NCBI GenBank assembly: GCA_036245525.1
Contig: BTPG01000002.1
Span: 124,170,951 to 124,234,950 of the forward strand
Length of the DNA: 64,000 bases
Direction of reading: 5' to 3'
From: Semisulcospira habei
Taxonomy: Eukaryota; Mollusca; Gastropoda; Semisulcospiridae
Numbering within the stretch: the first letter of the stretch is position 1; each line of letters opens with the position of its first letter. Position numbers and translations under genes: made by a program. The notes under the pieces are model-generated. The model ran no database searches and was not told where the DNA came from. It saw nothing but the letters and a program-made list of their open reading frames with translations. Of the stretch, positions 1-12,096 are shown piece by piece.

Positions 1-103
1 TTCCAGCCTCAACCCTGCCTGGGCTTTTAGTCTTAGTCACCATTTGAACCTGTGTCAAGACAGGACTGGGGTTCGGTTGTGGAGTCATCTGGGTTTCGTC
101 CAT
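1..103 (-). CDS. N-terminus of small basic Polinton membrane protein (partial)
   Basis: Thirty-four open codons run from an ATG at 103 off the left edge. They match the start of the 137-aa protein at 29326-29739, including the shared TKTKSPGR stretch and the VLTQVQ motif. The start lies inside the 3' end of the neighbouring gene, as in the complete element. Function unknown; the full-length relative has one transmembrane segment. Confidence 0.7.
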   Translation of the reverse strand, partial: MDETQMTPQPNPSPVLTQVQMVTKTKSPGRVEAG

Positions 104-560
104 TTTCTTCTGCAGTAAAATTTATTTTTGAGAAATAAATATGGCTCCCAGGAACGAGCAAAGTTACCACAGGTGCAAGATAATTGCCAAACTTGTAAAA
201 CATGACGCATGCTAATTTGCCAATTGAACTTGAAACAATAGGATTGCTTTCAAGGTCATGTGATAGACTGTCAGTGTCTACAGGTAGAAAGTTACTTACT
301 GCTTTTGTGTATAGACAGACATGAGATCGACTTAAATCATGAGTCATTAGTGAAGCGATATGATTTTCATATTTAGAATGTAGTATAATTAATTCATCAG
401 CCGAGAGGGATTCTATATCTTCTGTCATATATTGTTTTCCGAGATACGCTTTGGACTTTCCAGAAACAATTACAGACAAAAGCCGCTGTTTTTTAGAGTC
501 TAAGTCTTTGTTTTCTACAGCGCTGATATCGTTTAGAAGAAGTAATTCGTCTTGGTTCAT
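33..560 (-). CDS. Conserved Polinton protein, 187-aa family
   Basis: About 175 aa from the ATG at 560, which aligns with the start of the copy at 30196; the longer open frame begins further upstream, but its extra residues are not conserved between copies. Shared blocks include YMTEDIESL, HSKYENHIASLM, DLESNPIVSSSIGKLAC and FYKFGNYLAP. The protein is predicted soluble and helical with a conserved C-terminal half. The reading frame is intact although flanking DNA has diverged, which suggests past selection. This is a recurrent Polinton-associated family of unknown function, found next to the small membrane-protein gene. ATTATAAA directly abuts the ATG. Confidence 0.75.
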   Translation of the reverse strand: MNQDELLLLNDISAVENKDLDSKKQRLLSVIVSGKSKAYLGKQYMTEDIESLSADELIILHSKYENHIASLMTHDLSRSHVCLYTKAVSNFLPVDTDSLSHDLESNPIVSSSIGKLACVMFYKFGNYLAPVVTLLVPGSHIYFSKINFTAEENGRNPDDSTTEPQSCLDTGSNGD

Positions 561-1278
561 TTTATAATAAAAAATATTAATTTTTAAAACTATAATTAAA
601 CATATTAAATACACATTTCAGAACGTACACACTTACATAACCGATGGATTAATCAACTCAGGTGTTAACCCCCTGTTGATATTACTCTGCTGAGAGGTAC
701 ATAACATGGTGATTGTTAAAATAATAATGCAGAAGCGGCCAGTATGTTAGGCAAGCTTGCCAGGGCGCTGTTTTAATACTAACATTTCTGGAAATATGGG
801 CGGCGTGATCATTACGAAGTTTGTTAGCAAAAATCGTAAAATTATGGCGTCAAAAAAAAATGTCCAAATCCACTCAAATTCTCTCTCTCTTCCTCAAACA
901 TCACTCGCTAAAAGGAGAGGAAATTTTCCCACTTAATATTGGCAAAAAGCCACTTTCTATCTTTGATCTGCAGAAAATCTTGAGATGATAGTAACCAGTC
1001 TCTCAAACATATGCAATTCAAACCGGCGCAAACATACTATGAAAATGGCAAGTGCAGCTGTAGTGAAATTGAAAAAGGAACCTTTTTTGTTAGTGGTTGT
1101 TGTTGTCATAATTACTAAGCTATCAAGCAAAGGTCACTAAAAGAATAACATTTAACAAACTTTTCACAGGTGCACTTTTGGGACAGCATGGTTTGTGAGA
1201 AGATGAAGATAAAAAGGTGAAAACTGTGTGCGAAAAATAGGTACAGATGGCATTTAAAGTTGGTCGCGCTCAGTACTG
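561..1278. other. Gene-free stretch
   Basis: No coding signal, RNA gene or bounded element seen. Short A- and T-rich tracts only. Confidence 0.5.
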
Positions 1279-3240
1279 ATACGGACACTTTGGCCATTAG
1301 GGTTTCTATTAAATATGGTGTTTACAATGTTTTAGGTATGTTCATCTAATGCAGTTTTATGAGCTGAACATTTTGATACACACTAAATCTATGTGTGGTG
1401 AATTGGAGGAAAATTATTGAATTGGAAAGGTGACCTGCCAAACTTTTAGAAAAAAAAAAAACAAAAACAAAAAAACTATGGTGTATTTAGAGATGATTTT
1501 GACAGATATCGACAGAAACAGTACAGCCCCAGTATGGGTATGAAAATGGGAGCAATTGAACATAAATTACGGACAGGAGAAAGGATAATGTGTTTTCCCC
1601 TCTTTTTTAAAAGGGCGATAACACATGTTTAAATTGGAATACAAAAGTTTTATTTGCATTTCTGGACTCGGTACCACATGTGCTATCAAATGGCACCATA
1701 AAAATTTTTTGACCAAAAAGTACCTTACCACCTTAGGATTAGCTAGCCCTAACTCTAATCCTAACTCTAACAGGTAACACTACATAAACTTTGGCCCTTA
1801 GGGTTTCTATGAAATATAGGGTTTACAATGTTTGAAGTATGTCATCGGATTCACTTTGATGAGCTGCTTAAAACGATGGTGAAAAATGCCAAATCGGATG
1901 GAAATTGGAAACGTTACAGGCCCGTGCACCTGCACGTCATAATATATAGTGATGAAATTTCTGATATGAAGAAAAAAAATTGTTTCTGTGTTTTCCCCTG
2001 TTTTCTTCATCAGAAATATGCCACATCGTTTCACAAACCATGATGTCCAAACGCACCTAAGAAAAGCCTGGTTAATTTTTTATAAATATTTTTGTAATTT
2101 TTGGACTTGGTACCGTTTCCAAATTTTGGCAAATTTGTATTTCTTATTTGATCAACTTGAAACTTGGTGAACACCTTTCAATTGACTGACTGATTAAAAT
2201 GATGGTGAAAAATGCCAAATCGGATAGAAAATGTAAAAGTTATATGACTTCTTGTCTGCAAGTCATAATATATAGTGCTTGAATTTCTGATATAAGGAAC
2301 AAATTTTGTTTCTGCGTTGTTTCCAACGTTTCCTTAATTAGAAATATACTGCATCTTCTCACGAACCATAATATCCAAACAGTACACCTTAGAGAACCTT
2401 GGTTATTTAAAAAAAAAAAAAATTCTTGACTTTTAGTACTTGGTTCATCTGATAAGGAAACTTTGGCCAATAGGGTTTCTATTAAATATGGTGTTTACAA
2501 TGTTTTAGGTATGTTCATCTGATGCAGTTTGATCAGCTGAACATTCTGATGCAAGCTAAATTATGTATGGTGAATTGGAAGAAAATTATTAAATTGGAAA
2601 GGTGACCTGACAAACTTTTAGAAAATATTTTTTTTAAATTTTTTTAAAAAATAAAAACCATGGCGTATTTAGAGATGATTTTTACAGTTATCAACAGAAA
2701 TAGTACAGCCACAGTATGGGTATTGAAAATGGGAGTGATTTAACATAAAATATGGACATGAGAAAGGGTAATGTGTTTTTTCCCTGTTTTTTTTCAAGGG
2801 CAATAAAACATGTTTAAATTGGAATACAAAAGTTTTATTTGCATTTTCGGACTCGGTACCACATGTGCTATCAAATGGCACCATAAAATATTTTCACCAA
2901 AATGTACATTACCACTGATAAAACTAGCCCTAACCCTAATGTAACCCTACATAAACTTTGGCTATTAGGTTTCTATGAAATATAGGGTTTACAATGTTTG
3001 AAGTATGTTCATCGGATGTACTTGAATGATCTGCTTAAAATGATGGTGAAAAATGCCAAATCGGATGGAAATTGTAAAATTTACAGAACCATGCACCTGC
3101 AAGTCATAATATAATTATAGTGATGAAATTTCTGATATGAAGAAAAAAAATTGTTTCTGTGTTTTTCCCCTGTTTTCTTCATCAGAAATATACCGCATCG
3201 TTTTACAAACCCTGATGTCCAAACAATGCACCTAGCAAGA
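1279..3240. repeat. Tandem duplication, ~1.17-kb unit
   Basis: The block starting at 1279 (actttggccattagggttt) recurs at 2457, and the block starting near 1790 recurs near 2950, giving offsets of about 1178 and 1162 bases. A shorter related piece sits at 2180-2400. The units differ by substitutions and small indels. Short CCCTAA-like strings inside (about 1746 and 2929) are too few to be telomeric. Open frames here are short and not conserved between units. Confidence 0.75.
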
Positions 3241-5911
3241 AAAAACAACAACAAATAAGCACAATAACAAACAAACAAACAAACAAACATATTAATCATC
3301 TATTTATTTATACAGGTCAGTTTAATTTTTTCACATGATCTGATAATAAAAATCTGATTTCAGAGACACATGTAAATATATAAATAAATAAAATAAAAGG
3401 AAACAATAATAAAAAATTATGTTCAATTGTATTATAAAAAGCATCAACATTTTCTTGTGTGAAAATAAATATAAGGTAACATAAATTAAGATATAATCGA
3501 TTCCATTGCTAAAATTTTTTATGATTTTAAGAGGGATTTGTGGTTTATCAATCTGCACCATCATGCCTCAAAGGCATAGATTCACATTTGCCCCTGCAGA
3601 CGCAGGGACTGTCAGAACTTTGCTTTCCGCCAAACAAAATATGCTCTGGCCCCTTCCTTTTAACGTCAGATTGATCTGTTTGTAATGTTAGACTGGATTG
3701 GCAAGAAAGACGTCCTTATCTTTGAGTGAAACGAGTTTGTGCTCCATGGAAAAAGGGATTCCCTTCTTTGTCTTAGTAACCTGTACTTGGGGCAGAAATT
3801 TGAGCTGAGAAATAAACAAAGCCATCTGGAAGCCGCCGGCAACAACCACCCATCCTCTCCCTGCACCTTCCTCATTAAAAGGTACAGCTGGAGGAAATTA
3901 TGTTTGGCATAAAGGTCAGGATCTCACGAGCCCCTGTGACTGCAGCACGTGAGGCAGCCATACAACATTAAAAATACGTATACACTCAAAGCAGAAGTGT
4001 TGTATCAACTGTAGATCATTCTAAGCATTTTAAATAAAATGTTCATATTGAAACGTTATTGTTATTGTATAGACGCCTGAAGCACCCAGGGTCGTACGGT
4101 GAGGAATAACTACCTCAAGGCCTCTGTAATGGTATGGGCGCCTTAGTCGCTCACATCGGAAGGATCAGGATATTTGCTTTGTTTGTTTTTGTTTACGACT
4201 TATTCAGTGTTTTGTTATGGTCTTGTCATGGAGATATACATGCTTGAGGAATACTTGAAGCTTCATTCATATGTTGCCAGAAATGAAGAAACTGTGAGCA
4301 AAAAGCAGGGTGGGTGCCTGAGTCACCCAAGACCATCGGTGAAGGTTAAACTGTTGAAAGTGTGCAGTTGTTATTATTTTCCTATTTCTGGTGCCCTTTT
4401 GCTTTTGCTGCTGAAAAATCACACTAAATGATGAAATATCTGTACAGAAGCTGAAAATCCAAAGATCAATCTCTCTTCAAGCTGTCTGTACCAAAAATAT
4501 TGCGTGCAAAAATCGTGTCATACATTTTTTTCTCTGAAGCTACAATATTGTTTAGGATGGCAACATACATACCATTTTTGGGCCTTTCAGAGCACCCTCT
4601 GGAAACAAAATAATACCTTCGGCAGAGGTTGCATGTGTTGCATAATCTTCCAGCCTCCCTCCATCTCACTATAATAAAAAAAGATTTTGTAGGTTTTTAG
4701 TGTTGCGTAAAAAGTGTAGGAGCCAATTTTTTCTTACAATCAGGGCCTCTTATTGACACCAGGGCCTTGTTGTTGCTGTGTCTGAATCTTTTTAAGAGTT
4801 ATGTGTCTGAATCTTTTTAAGAGTTAGTATTTGATCAATGGACCCAACGAAAAAATATAAAAATATGAACAAAGAACACACTGGCCACAAAACGGGTCCA
4901 ATACCTTCACTACTTATTTCACCAACCTGATGAAAAGGTGTGAACCATAGGGGTTGTCTTATCAGCTACAGTGAAGTCCACAGTCAGAACTTTACAGTTC
5001 ACTACAGTTTCTCAAACAGTGTTTGATAAACTGCAGCATGTCACTGTCACATAAAGACTCAAACATGGCTACAAGCAGTCCAGGTAAAACACAAAATAAT
5101 AAGAATCAAACCATTGATCGATTTAGCTCTGTGCTAGTTTAGTTTCTGTCAACAAAAGATTGATGATCAGGTCACTGATGAACAGTCTTTAAAAGTCTAA
5201 AGGCTGTACGTCATCTTGAAGATGGACATTTATTTTTGACTTGATAATGAAAGTCATATGTTTAAATTCTCATCCTTTGCCAAAATCACACAAAATCATG
5301 GTTTTATGGGGCTTGTTCCAACCCCTTTACATCCCCTGCAATCACAACACCTTCACTGAAGCCATTTACTTCTGACGAAACCTTTACTGCTTTCAACTTG
5401 GAAAAAAGTCTTTGAAAATGTTTCTTCTAACTCAAACTTTACTGTGTTCAATTCTTTGAAAACGTTTCAGAAGTGAGCACACCCAGTCAAGGCTGCCACC
5501 ATTTTGAATAGAGGGGAATACATACCAAATAATCTGGATATTTTACTTGTTAGACTAGTGTAAATTTGATGATTGAAACTAGGAATTCAAGTTCAACAGC
5601 AAAAATAAGTTACTATATATGCAAATTTTGACAGAGCTCTCTGTGGATTGTATTCAGGGGAACAAATGGACTGAACGCAGCGACCCACAAACTGGTATAA
5701 AAAATTTACGACGACTATTGTCGCGACTACCAGGGTTCAAGATTTACGATGACTTTATTGTTGCTATATAGCAAAATTTGTCTTGCCACCTCAGGTTAAC
5801 AATGGAAAATAATGCAGTTTGCAGGGTTGGAAAACAAATTTAAAAGATTTAAGACAGTGTAATGTCAAGGCTGAAAGTGAAGGTATTGATTGTTGAATCT
5901 TTGTCCAGTTT
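3241..5911. other. Gene-free A/T-rich stretch
   Basis: Contains short low-complexity runs (for example AAAC repeats near 3270) and several small open frames (such as 4174-4431 and 4466-4669) without recognisable domains, conserved copies or convincing splice structure. Nothing else supported. Confidence 0.45.
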
Positions 5912-5915
5912 TTAA

Positions 5916-6122
5916 CCCATTTAATTCCATGGCCGCATTTTATAAATTTTGAAGGTCTCGCCTAATGACAATTTACCACTTGCAGGAGATGGCTCAACCA
6001 TATGATAACTCAAGGGTAGTGCCAAATTAGCTTGGCGCCTAATGGCGCCAAGCTAATCTGGCACTACCCTTGAATTTCATGGTTGATCCATTTCCTGCTG
6101 TAGGGTGTTGGGGCTAATTGGG
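5916..6122. mobile_element. Palindromic MITE flanked by TTAA (piggyBac-like target)
   Basis: TTAA at 5912-5915 and 6123-6126 brackets a 207-bp sequence that begins CCCATTTAAT and ends with a related inverted end (ATTGGG). The centre is a near-perfect hairpin: arms of roughly 65 bases (about 5983-6031 and 6036-6100) meet at a 4-base loop, with GGCGCC at both inner ends. TTAA targets with 5'-CCC ends are typical of piggyBac-type non-autonomous elements. It has no coding capacity. Confidence 0.65.
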
Positions 6123-6277
6123 TTAAAAAGCAAGTAGTGCAGTTTATAAAAAAAAAAAAAGGAGGCAAGGGGCTAATGAGAGGCAAACCTATGGACATGT
6201 CCACCAAGAAGATTTATTTGGAATGGTACCAAAAAAAAGGACAATCATTTTAAATCAAACCCATACAAAAATGTACA

Positions 6278-6823
6278 TCAGGAAGTGTATCTATTAACAT
6301 GTGGCAGGCTGGTAAACTCCTGTGGCACACTCTCCATGATGACAAAAGAACCACTGTGCAAGTCATTGTCTGCTTCCAGCAACTCACACAGCTGCTTGTC
6401 CACCGGCATCAGTTCACCTGAGTCACCAGCAAACAGCCTCAGTTTCTGAAACAGCCAAAAAACAGAAACACAAGATACTGAAAGGTTGTGGGTTATGTCC
6501 GACTGCCAGCACAGACCTCACATTGTTTTCAGCCCAGGACTTGAAGGTGAAAACAGCAGCAGGGTACAGCTGGCAGGTACCAGCTATCATCAGTTGACCT
6601 GAAATGTGTACTGATTTATTTTGTGTAAAGATTTGGACTAATGCCGTGTCTTAATTAGTACATGGTCAAACCTGCCTTAGCCATCACCTTCATATGACAT
6701 CCAACTGCTCAAAGCGATCATTACAATTTACTCCCGTCCATTACTATATAATGACCCTTTATACATTGGTCACCTGAGTAAACGCTTGCAGCCAGCTGGT
6801 GTCACTCCAGACAGCTACTTGAC
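6278..6823 (-). CDS. Terminal exons of an unidentified host gene (partial)
   Basis: Two adjacent minus-strand exons fit together in phase: 6522-6598 (acceptor tttcag, donor gtgagg) and a last exon 6278-6445 (acceptor tttcag, ending in TGA at 6278-6280). The last exon encodes 55 residues including KLRLFAGDSGELMPVDKQL and ends SLPHVNRYTS; the preceding exon encodes 25 residues including GTCQLYPAAVFTFKSW. Composition looks like ordinary host coding sequence, unlike the flanking repeats. A third candidate exon at 6774-6823 (WSDTSWLQAFT) has good splice sites but its phase is off by one base, so either its boundary is wrong or the gene is decayed. I do not recognise the protein. Upstream exons would lie further right but the region there is occupied by repeats. 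Confidence 0.5.
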
Positions 6824-6929
6824 CTTTTGAAGAAAGAAACACCCTTAAAAAGGTCAGTTACAGTGCAGCTGTCATAAACTTATTGTCATGTGCTCTATTG
6901 TGTTGTAATAATAATGATAGTAATAATGA

Positions 6930-8235
6930 GTACTTGTATAGCGCCTAACCTCAGATTAGAGCTCTAGGCGCTTAACAAAAACTAATTGTACAAAAATAAC
7001 TAATTACAAAAACGCAATTTACAAAAAGTACTAAAACAAAATACAACGCACTCTGTAAACAAGCTATAAAGTCACCATTCAAAAGTGCTAAGCTTATGGA
7101 CTGTTATGATTGTGGTTGTGTTATCCTGTGAGATCGTGCGTGTGTTGATCGTAGGTAATGATCCGTTGTTTATTTGAGCTATCACTGTTACGTTTCACGT
7201 GTTTTTTTAGTAAGATTTTTCTTTTTGTTCGTGAGTAGCGCCGATTTTGTTTTGTTGTGTTTAGTCCGGAACGTTCTAGAAGGGTCGCACTGTCTGGTGG
7301 CCTCGTACGTGTCACGTCTGTTAGTTGGCTACACTTCGCGACATTTCGCTACTTTTTGTTATTCTGTGCGTGTGGATTGAGCAGCCTTTATTTTGTTTTG
7401 GGAATGTTCTCGTACTTTCTAGAGCTACCAGGTGATAGGGATACCATACTTTTATGTGTCTTCATTATACGCTAGAATTTAGAGCTGAAGTGAGCAGCTG
7501 AGTTTTTGTAGCCTGTTATAGTATTTCTGGAGAGTTTATTTTAATGAGCTTCGGCTGCGTGTTTCGTTCTGATTGGTTGCGTTGTATGATTTCCGTAGAA
7601 GATTCTGCATTTTCGTAGTATATATAAGGAGGACGCTGGGAAAGCCCGTTCGTACATTGTCTTGCTTTGTCAGTTGTAGAGACACGCAGTTTATTGCGAG
7701 AGATGCTGTGTATGAGAAACTTTGAGTCGTAGTGTGGACATAGCAGAAGAGACTTTGTATCAGTAGTTTGTGCATTTGAAAGTGCATTACTGTGTGGATA
7801 TCGCATCGCTGAATTAAATATTGTTGGAACTGTTACTCCAGTATTGTCTACATCCTTAAGCCACGTGTGACGGATTGCAGCTGAACGAGGTTTATTTTAA
7901 AGAACTCTACGTGTGTGTGTGTCTGGTGTGTTTATCATACTTCGACTACAACTCCACTGCGTAACATGGACTCATACTCACATTCATGCACACGCACGCA
8001 CACACACACACTACTTCTAACATAGATAGAGATGACTTTAACATGACAGGTGTATGACAAAGTCATTTGTAGCAGACAGATAAATATGGGTCTTTAGGGC
8101 TCGCTTGAATGCCTCTCTCTAATCCAAGTATCTCAGTTCGCGTGGGAGGTCATTCCAAACAACTGGGCTCTAGTACCTGAATGACCTCTCACCTAACGAC
8201 TTTGTTTTAACGAGGTATACAGTGATTAGGTTGAG
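6930..8235. repeat. Dispersed 'tatagcgcc' repeat, split by an LTR
   Basis: The left part (about 6930-7096) has the GTATAGCGCC ... CTAGGCGCTT signature, and the right part (7972-8235) has the GGGTCTTTAGGG ... CATTCCAAACAACTGGGC segment. Both resemble a repeat common in marine invertebrate genomes. The solo LTR at 7102-7966 sits between them. A related GCGCC-rich piece is at about 39155-39230. Confidence 0.45.
7102..7966 (+). mobile_element. Solo LTR with 5-bp target duplication
   Basis: An 865-bp sequence begins TGTTA and ends TAACA, giving the TG...CA ends and short inverted repeat of a long terminal repeat. TGGAC flanks both sides (7097-7101 and 7967-7971). A TATATAAGG box lies near 7620. 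No internal retroviral-type genes or second LTR are present, so this is best read as a recombined solo LTR. Small open frames inside it are not recognisable proteins. Confidence 0.75.
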
Positions 8236-8240
8236 TTTTG

Positions 8241-8888
8241 CAGTCAAGAAGTCATATGACCGGAGGAACATAAAATCAATAGGTCATTTTGAAAATCCAT
8301 AAGTCAACAAAAAATCGCGTTTTGGGCATTTTCAATTTTGAAATGTCAGCAGCAAAAAAATGGATGTTGTTGGTTTAATCAAAAGTAGTGTACAACGAAT
8401 GAAGAGAATACACTTGCATAACGAACACCCTCTTTTAACAAACTAATTTCATCCTCCCACGGTCGGTCACCCCTGTAGCCTGTTCAGTAGACACAGCAGC
8501 TTTACGAGCCACCACAAAAAGTATACATAATTGAAAAAAGGTTGAAATTGATTGGGCGCATGCAAAGCGAAGCGCAGCCACGGCGTCTACTGGGGCTACA
8601 GTCAAGTTATCAACTGCGATGTACAGTTCTACCTCAATCACATGTGCCGCTTGTGGGCGTGGTCTAGTAGTCTGCTCAGTTGTCAAACTTGTCAACACAT
8701 CTTGGTAACTTTGCCCGCAGACTCTCACTGTTTACCGCAGACTCTCACTGTTTACGTTTTTGCGGTGCTTGCCTGCCATTTGGTTACAGTCAAGGCTGTT
8801 TTCAGTTAGACTCAGTTTGAGAAACATGAGCATGAATGGCACCAGTCAGAGGCATAGATTTTCATGAACCCGCGGGCAGAGGCGACTC
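8241..8888. other. Gene-free stretch left of the hAT element
   Basis: No recognised gene. The last ~50 bases resemble a small dispersed repeat (ATGAGGAT followed by TGCCTCTTRCAG, also seen near 30890) into which the hAT element inserted. Confidence 0.45.
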
Positions 8889-8896
8889 ATGAGGAT

Positions 8897-10113
8897 TAGA
8901 GGTGCACGGTATTACCGTATACTGGTATTATATCGGTTCGGAAGCCTCTCGATACGGTATACCGGTACGGTCCGGGAAGGGTTGGTATACCACGAATTGC
9001 AATAGAAAACGAAAGTAAACTTCTTTTTTTTTTATAAACCGAAAGTAAACGTTTTTTCCTAGAACAAAGAGGCAGTTCCGTGAAAGTGCGGCAGACAAAG
9101 GCACAATGGTTTCAAAGCGAGTACACGATTGTGGCAAATGCTAAAGCAAAGGCCCCTATAAGGAAGCACTTTGGAGTCAGAAAAAGAAAAAATGACGGTT
9201 CGATAGTGGAGAATATGGCGGTGTGCTTGACGTGCAATGGCGATGTAAAAACTGCTGGTGGAACCTCCAACATGAACACCCACATCAGGAGACACCATCC
9301 ACAGTTATTGATTACCACACAGACGGAAACCTCAAGCTCACAGAGTGAGCAGCCCCCAAAGAAACAACAGCGCCAGCAGACCCTTGCGGGAGCTTTTCAG
9401 ATTCTGGCGAAAAAGGCAAAGTATCCTACAAATTCTCCTCGTGCAAAGGCCATCACAAACCAAATTGCGCTGTTCCTCATCAAAGATTTGCGACCTTACA
9501 AGTTGGTGGAGAGCAAGCACTTCCGAAGCCTGATTGAAGCACTCAACGACCGTTACCAGGTTCCTTCTTGTAACCACTTTTCAGAGCTGGCTATCCCTGA
9601 GATGTACAAAAACATGAAAGCCAAGGTGATTGATGACCTTCAGAAAGCCGAACAAGTAAGTTATAGTATGATACTGCATATGTATAAAGTTGTGCATGTT
9701 AAAGATTTTTTCTCAATTAGCGGTTCAATGAAGGTGTGGGGGGAGGGAGGTGGGCTTGCTATATCTGTCGTCTGCAGAATCAGTCAAATAAGTCTGAAAT
9801 TTTCACTTTGAAAGTCTTGATTATAATTAAATTGCCAGTCTGTCTATAACAAAGTAAGTCCTGTAAAGAAATTACGAGCGTACTAGCACTGAAATTGAAA
9901 GGTGATATACTGATAAATCACAACGAGGATGCAAAATAATAGACGTGAATTCCGGTGCAGGTAACTGTGACTACAGATAGATGGACCTCCAGAGCAACAG
10001 ACTCCTACGTCACTGCTGTGTTGGTGGTTGATTGGCAGATGGTGAACTATGTGCTACAAACAAGACCAATGCCTGAGAGCCATACAGGTAATACAGGTCT
10101 CTCTCTCTCTCTC

Positions 10114-10151
<38 letters not shown>

Positions 10152-12088
10152 GTGATAAAAGCTGTAAAACAAAAAAATAAACATTTAGGAACGATTGTGA
10201 GTTTTTTCTCCTTTTGTGTACATTTAAAATAACTAGAATTGATTGATTTTTTATTTCATCTGTTACAGCTGAAAACATCACCAGGGTCATGACGGAAGCA
10301 ATCAAAGAATGGAAACTGCCGGGTGTGCTGGGTTTCACACTTGTGTCGGACAACGCATCAAACATGGTCAAGGCTGGAAAGCTGCTGCAATGCCATCTGC
10401 ACTTGGGATGCTTTGCACACACACTCAACCTTGCAGTTCAGAAGGCGCTCAAGGTGGATGGAACCGCAGCCATATTGAGTAGAATCAGGCGGATATCTAC
10501 CTTCTTTCACAGGAGTCATTTGGCTTCCAACCTTCTCCATGCAAAGGCAGAACTGCTTCAACTGAAGGCAAAAAAGCTGAAGGTTGATGTTTGTACCAGG
10601 TGGAACTCCGCCTTTGACATGCTGTCACGATTTCTGTACCTGCAGGATGCTGTCGTAGCTGTGATTCGCTCCAAAGAACTGAGCTATCTCAAAGAGCATG
10701 ACATCACGAGTCTGAATGACGAGGAGGCCGCCGCCGCACATGAACTTGAAGCTTTTCTGAAACCTCTGAAGGACATGACGACCTTCATGTGCACGGAGGA
10801 GATGCTGACTTCGTCTGTGATCATGCCCCTTCTTGAGAGTCTGCTTGGCGAAAAAGGACATCTTCGCCCAAAGCCAGACAACTCCATGTCCGTCCAGCAA
10901 ATGAAGGCTATCATGGCAGCAGATCTGGAGGGCCGGTATGCAGAACAGAGAGAGATGTTGCAGACGATTTCAGCTTTGGACCCGCGCTTCAAGTCTTTCT
11001 CCTACATGGCACCAGAACAACGCGATGGCATCTTCCGCAAACTCACTGACGTCACAGTGAGCTTGCACACAAAACCCAAGACCGTCGAAGCAGTCAAAGC
11101 AGATCCTGGAACTTCAGCAGAACCTGGAACTTCAGCCACCCCCAGTCCGCCAGCTCTTGATGAGCATGTCCATGATGTTGAGGTTCTTGAGGAGATCCAG
11201 GAAGAGCATTTTGTAAAGACAGAGAGACCCGAGGACGAACGGAAGTACGAGAGCAAAGGAGCGTGCCTGCTTGACTCCCTCCTGGCAGATGTCTTTGTCA
11301 CACATGTCGAGCCGAGCAAGACCACCTACCAGCAGGGAGCTGAAGAAGTCGAGAAGTATCGAGAGGAGAAATCGATTGGCATGGCGGAGAACCCACTCTT
11401 GTGGTGGAAACAGAATGAGTACCGCTTCCCTCTGTTGGCTAGGGTGGCGAGGATTTACCTCGCCATCCCGGCTACGAGTGTGCCCTCTGAGAGGGTGTTT
11501 TCGACAGCTGGGGACATTCTGACCAGCCAAAGGGCTACCCTGAACCCAGAGCATGTGGACAAGCTCCTCTTTCTGAAAAAGAACTTATAAAGTCATGCAC
11601 TGTTCTTTTCAGAATGTGGAGACTGTCCTACTGATATGGCTGCCATGCCTAATCGTTTTCGTACAGTTCAAAAAAAAAAAAAAAAAAAAGCATTAAAAAG
11701 TTTCTCTTAGTAGGAGTGTAATTTTCATTTTCTGTTTGTTTGTTTTTTGTTGTTTTTTTGTTATCCATCCAGAAAGTCTACGTCTGTAGGTTTCATTTAA
11801 TGATTCAGTGTGTTTTTTTCCCCATAGTATTTGTTTACCTGATTTGTATTCAAAGTGAACACTAAATAATTAAAGTTTGTTTATAAAAAAAACGATCACT
11901 GGTGTGTTTGAGTCTGTCTTTTCTCATTTTGTTTCAACTTCTTCATGCATTCTTGTACGTACAAGTGGCCAGATTGTCATCAAATTACAAGGGATCGGGG
12001 ACGGCAGTATACCGTTGGAAAATATCGGTACTGGCAAAAAATATCGCGGTATATCGCGGTACGGCCGTCTTCACGGTACACAGCTCTA
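8897..12088 (+). mobile_element. Complete hAT DNA transposon
   Basis: An identical 8-bp duplication ATGAGGAT flanks the element (8889-8896 and 12089-12096). The ends are inverted repeats, TAGAGGTGCACGGT on the left and TAGAGCTGTGTACCGT read inward from the right, followed by subterminal repeats rich in ACCGGTA/CGCGGTA motifs on both sides (about 8910-8985 and 12010-12070). Length 3192 bp. It contains one transposase gene with a potentially open coding sequence. An 8-bp duplication and TAGNG ends are standard for the hAT superfamily. Confidence 0.93.
9080..11590 (+). CDS. hAT transposase, BED-finger type, three exons
   Basis: Exons 9080-9655, 9961-10087 and 10269-11590 join in phase (donors gtaagt and gtaata, acceptors gcag and acag) to give 674 codons without a stop. 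Exon 1 carries a BED-type zinc finger (CLTCNGDV ... NMNTHIRRHHP). Exon 2 has the hAT core signature TTDRWTSRATDSY, whose D is the first catalytic acid. Exon 3 continues with LVSDNASNM, the RWNSAFDML block and ends with the dimerisation region PATSVPSERVFSTAGDI. The protein would bind the element ends, cut and reinsert them in the nucleus. A (CT)n(GT)n microsatellite lies at the start of intron 2. The start at 9080 is the first ATG of the open frame; an additional 5' exon cannot be excluded. Closest family is the ZBED-like group of hAT. Confidence 0.9.
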
Positions 12089-12096
12089 ATGAGGAT

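Larger units (their letters stand above)
1..600 (-). mobile_element. Polinton remnant A (runs off left edge)
   Basis: The first ~600 bases match the right end of the complete Polinton at 12634-30464, in the same orientation: two overlapping minus-strand genes in the same order and with the same overlap as those at 29681-30196 and 29326-29739. Similarity stops shortly upstream of the start codon at 560, and no copy of the 233-bp terminal repeat follows. Either this copy lost its terminus or it belongs to a subfamily with a different terminus. Confidence 0.8.

Noticed and set aside
1740..1775. Telomere-like CCCTAA strings
   Set aside because: Only a few degenerate units within a tandem duplication.
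8435..8809. Overlapping open frames of 85 and 97 codons
   Set aside because: No domain, splice or repeat support; opposite-strand overlap suggests chance.
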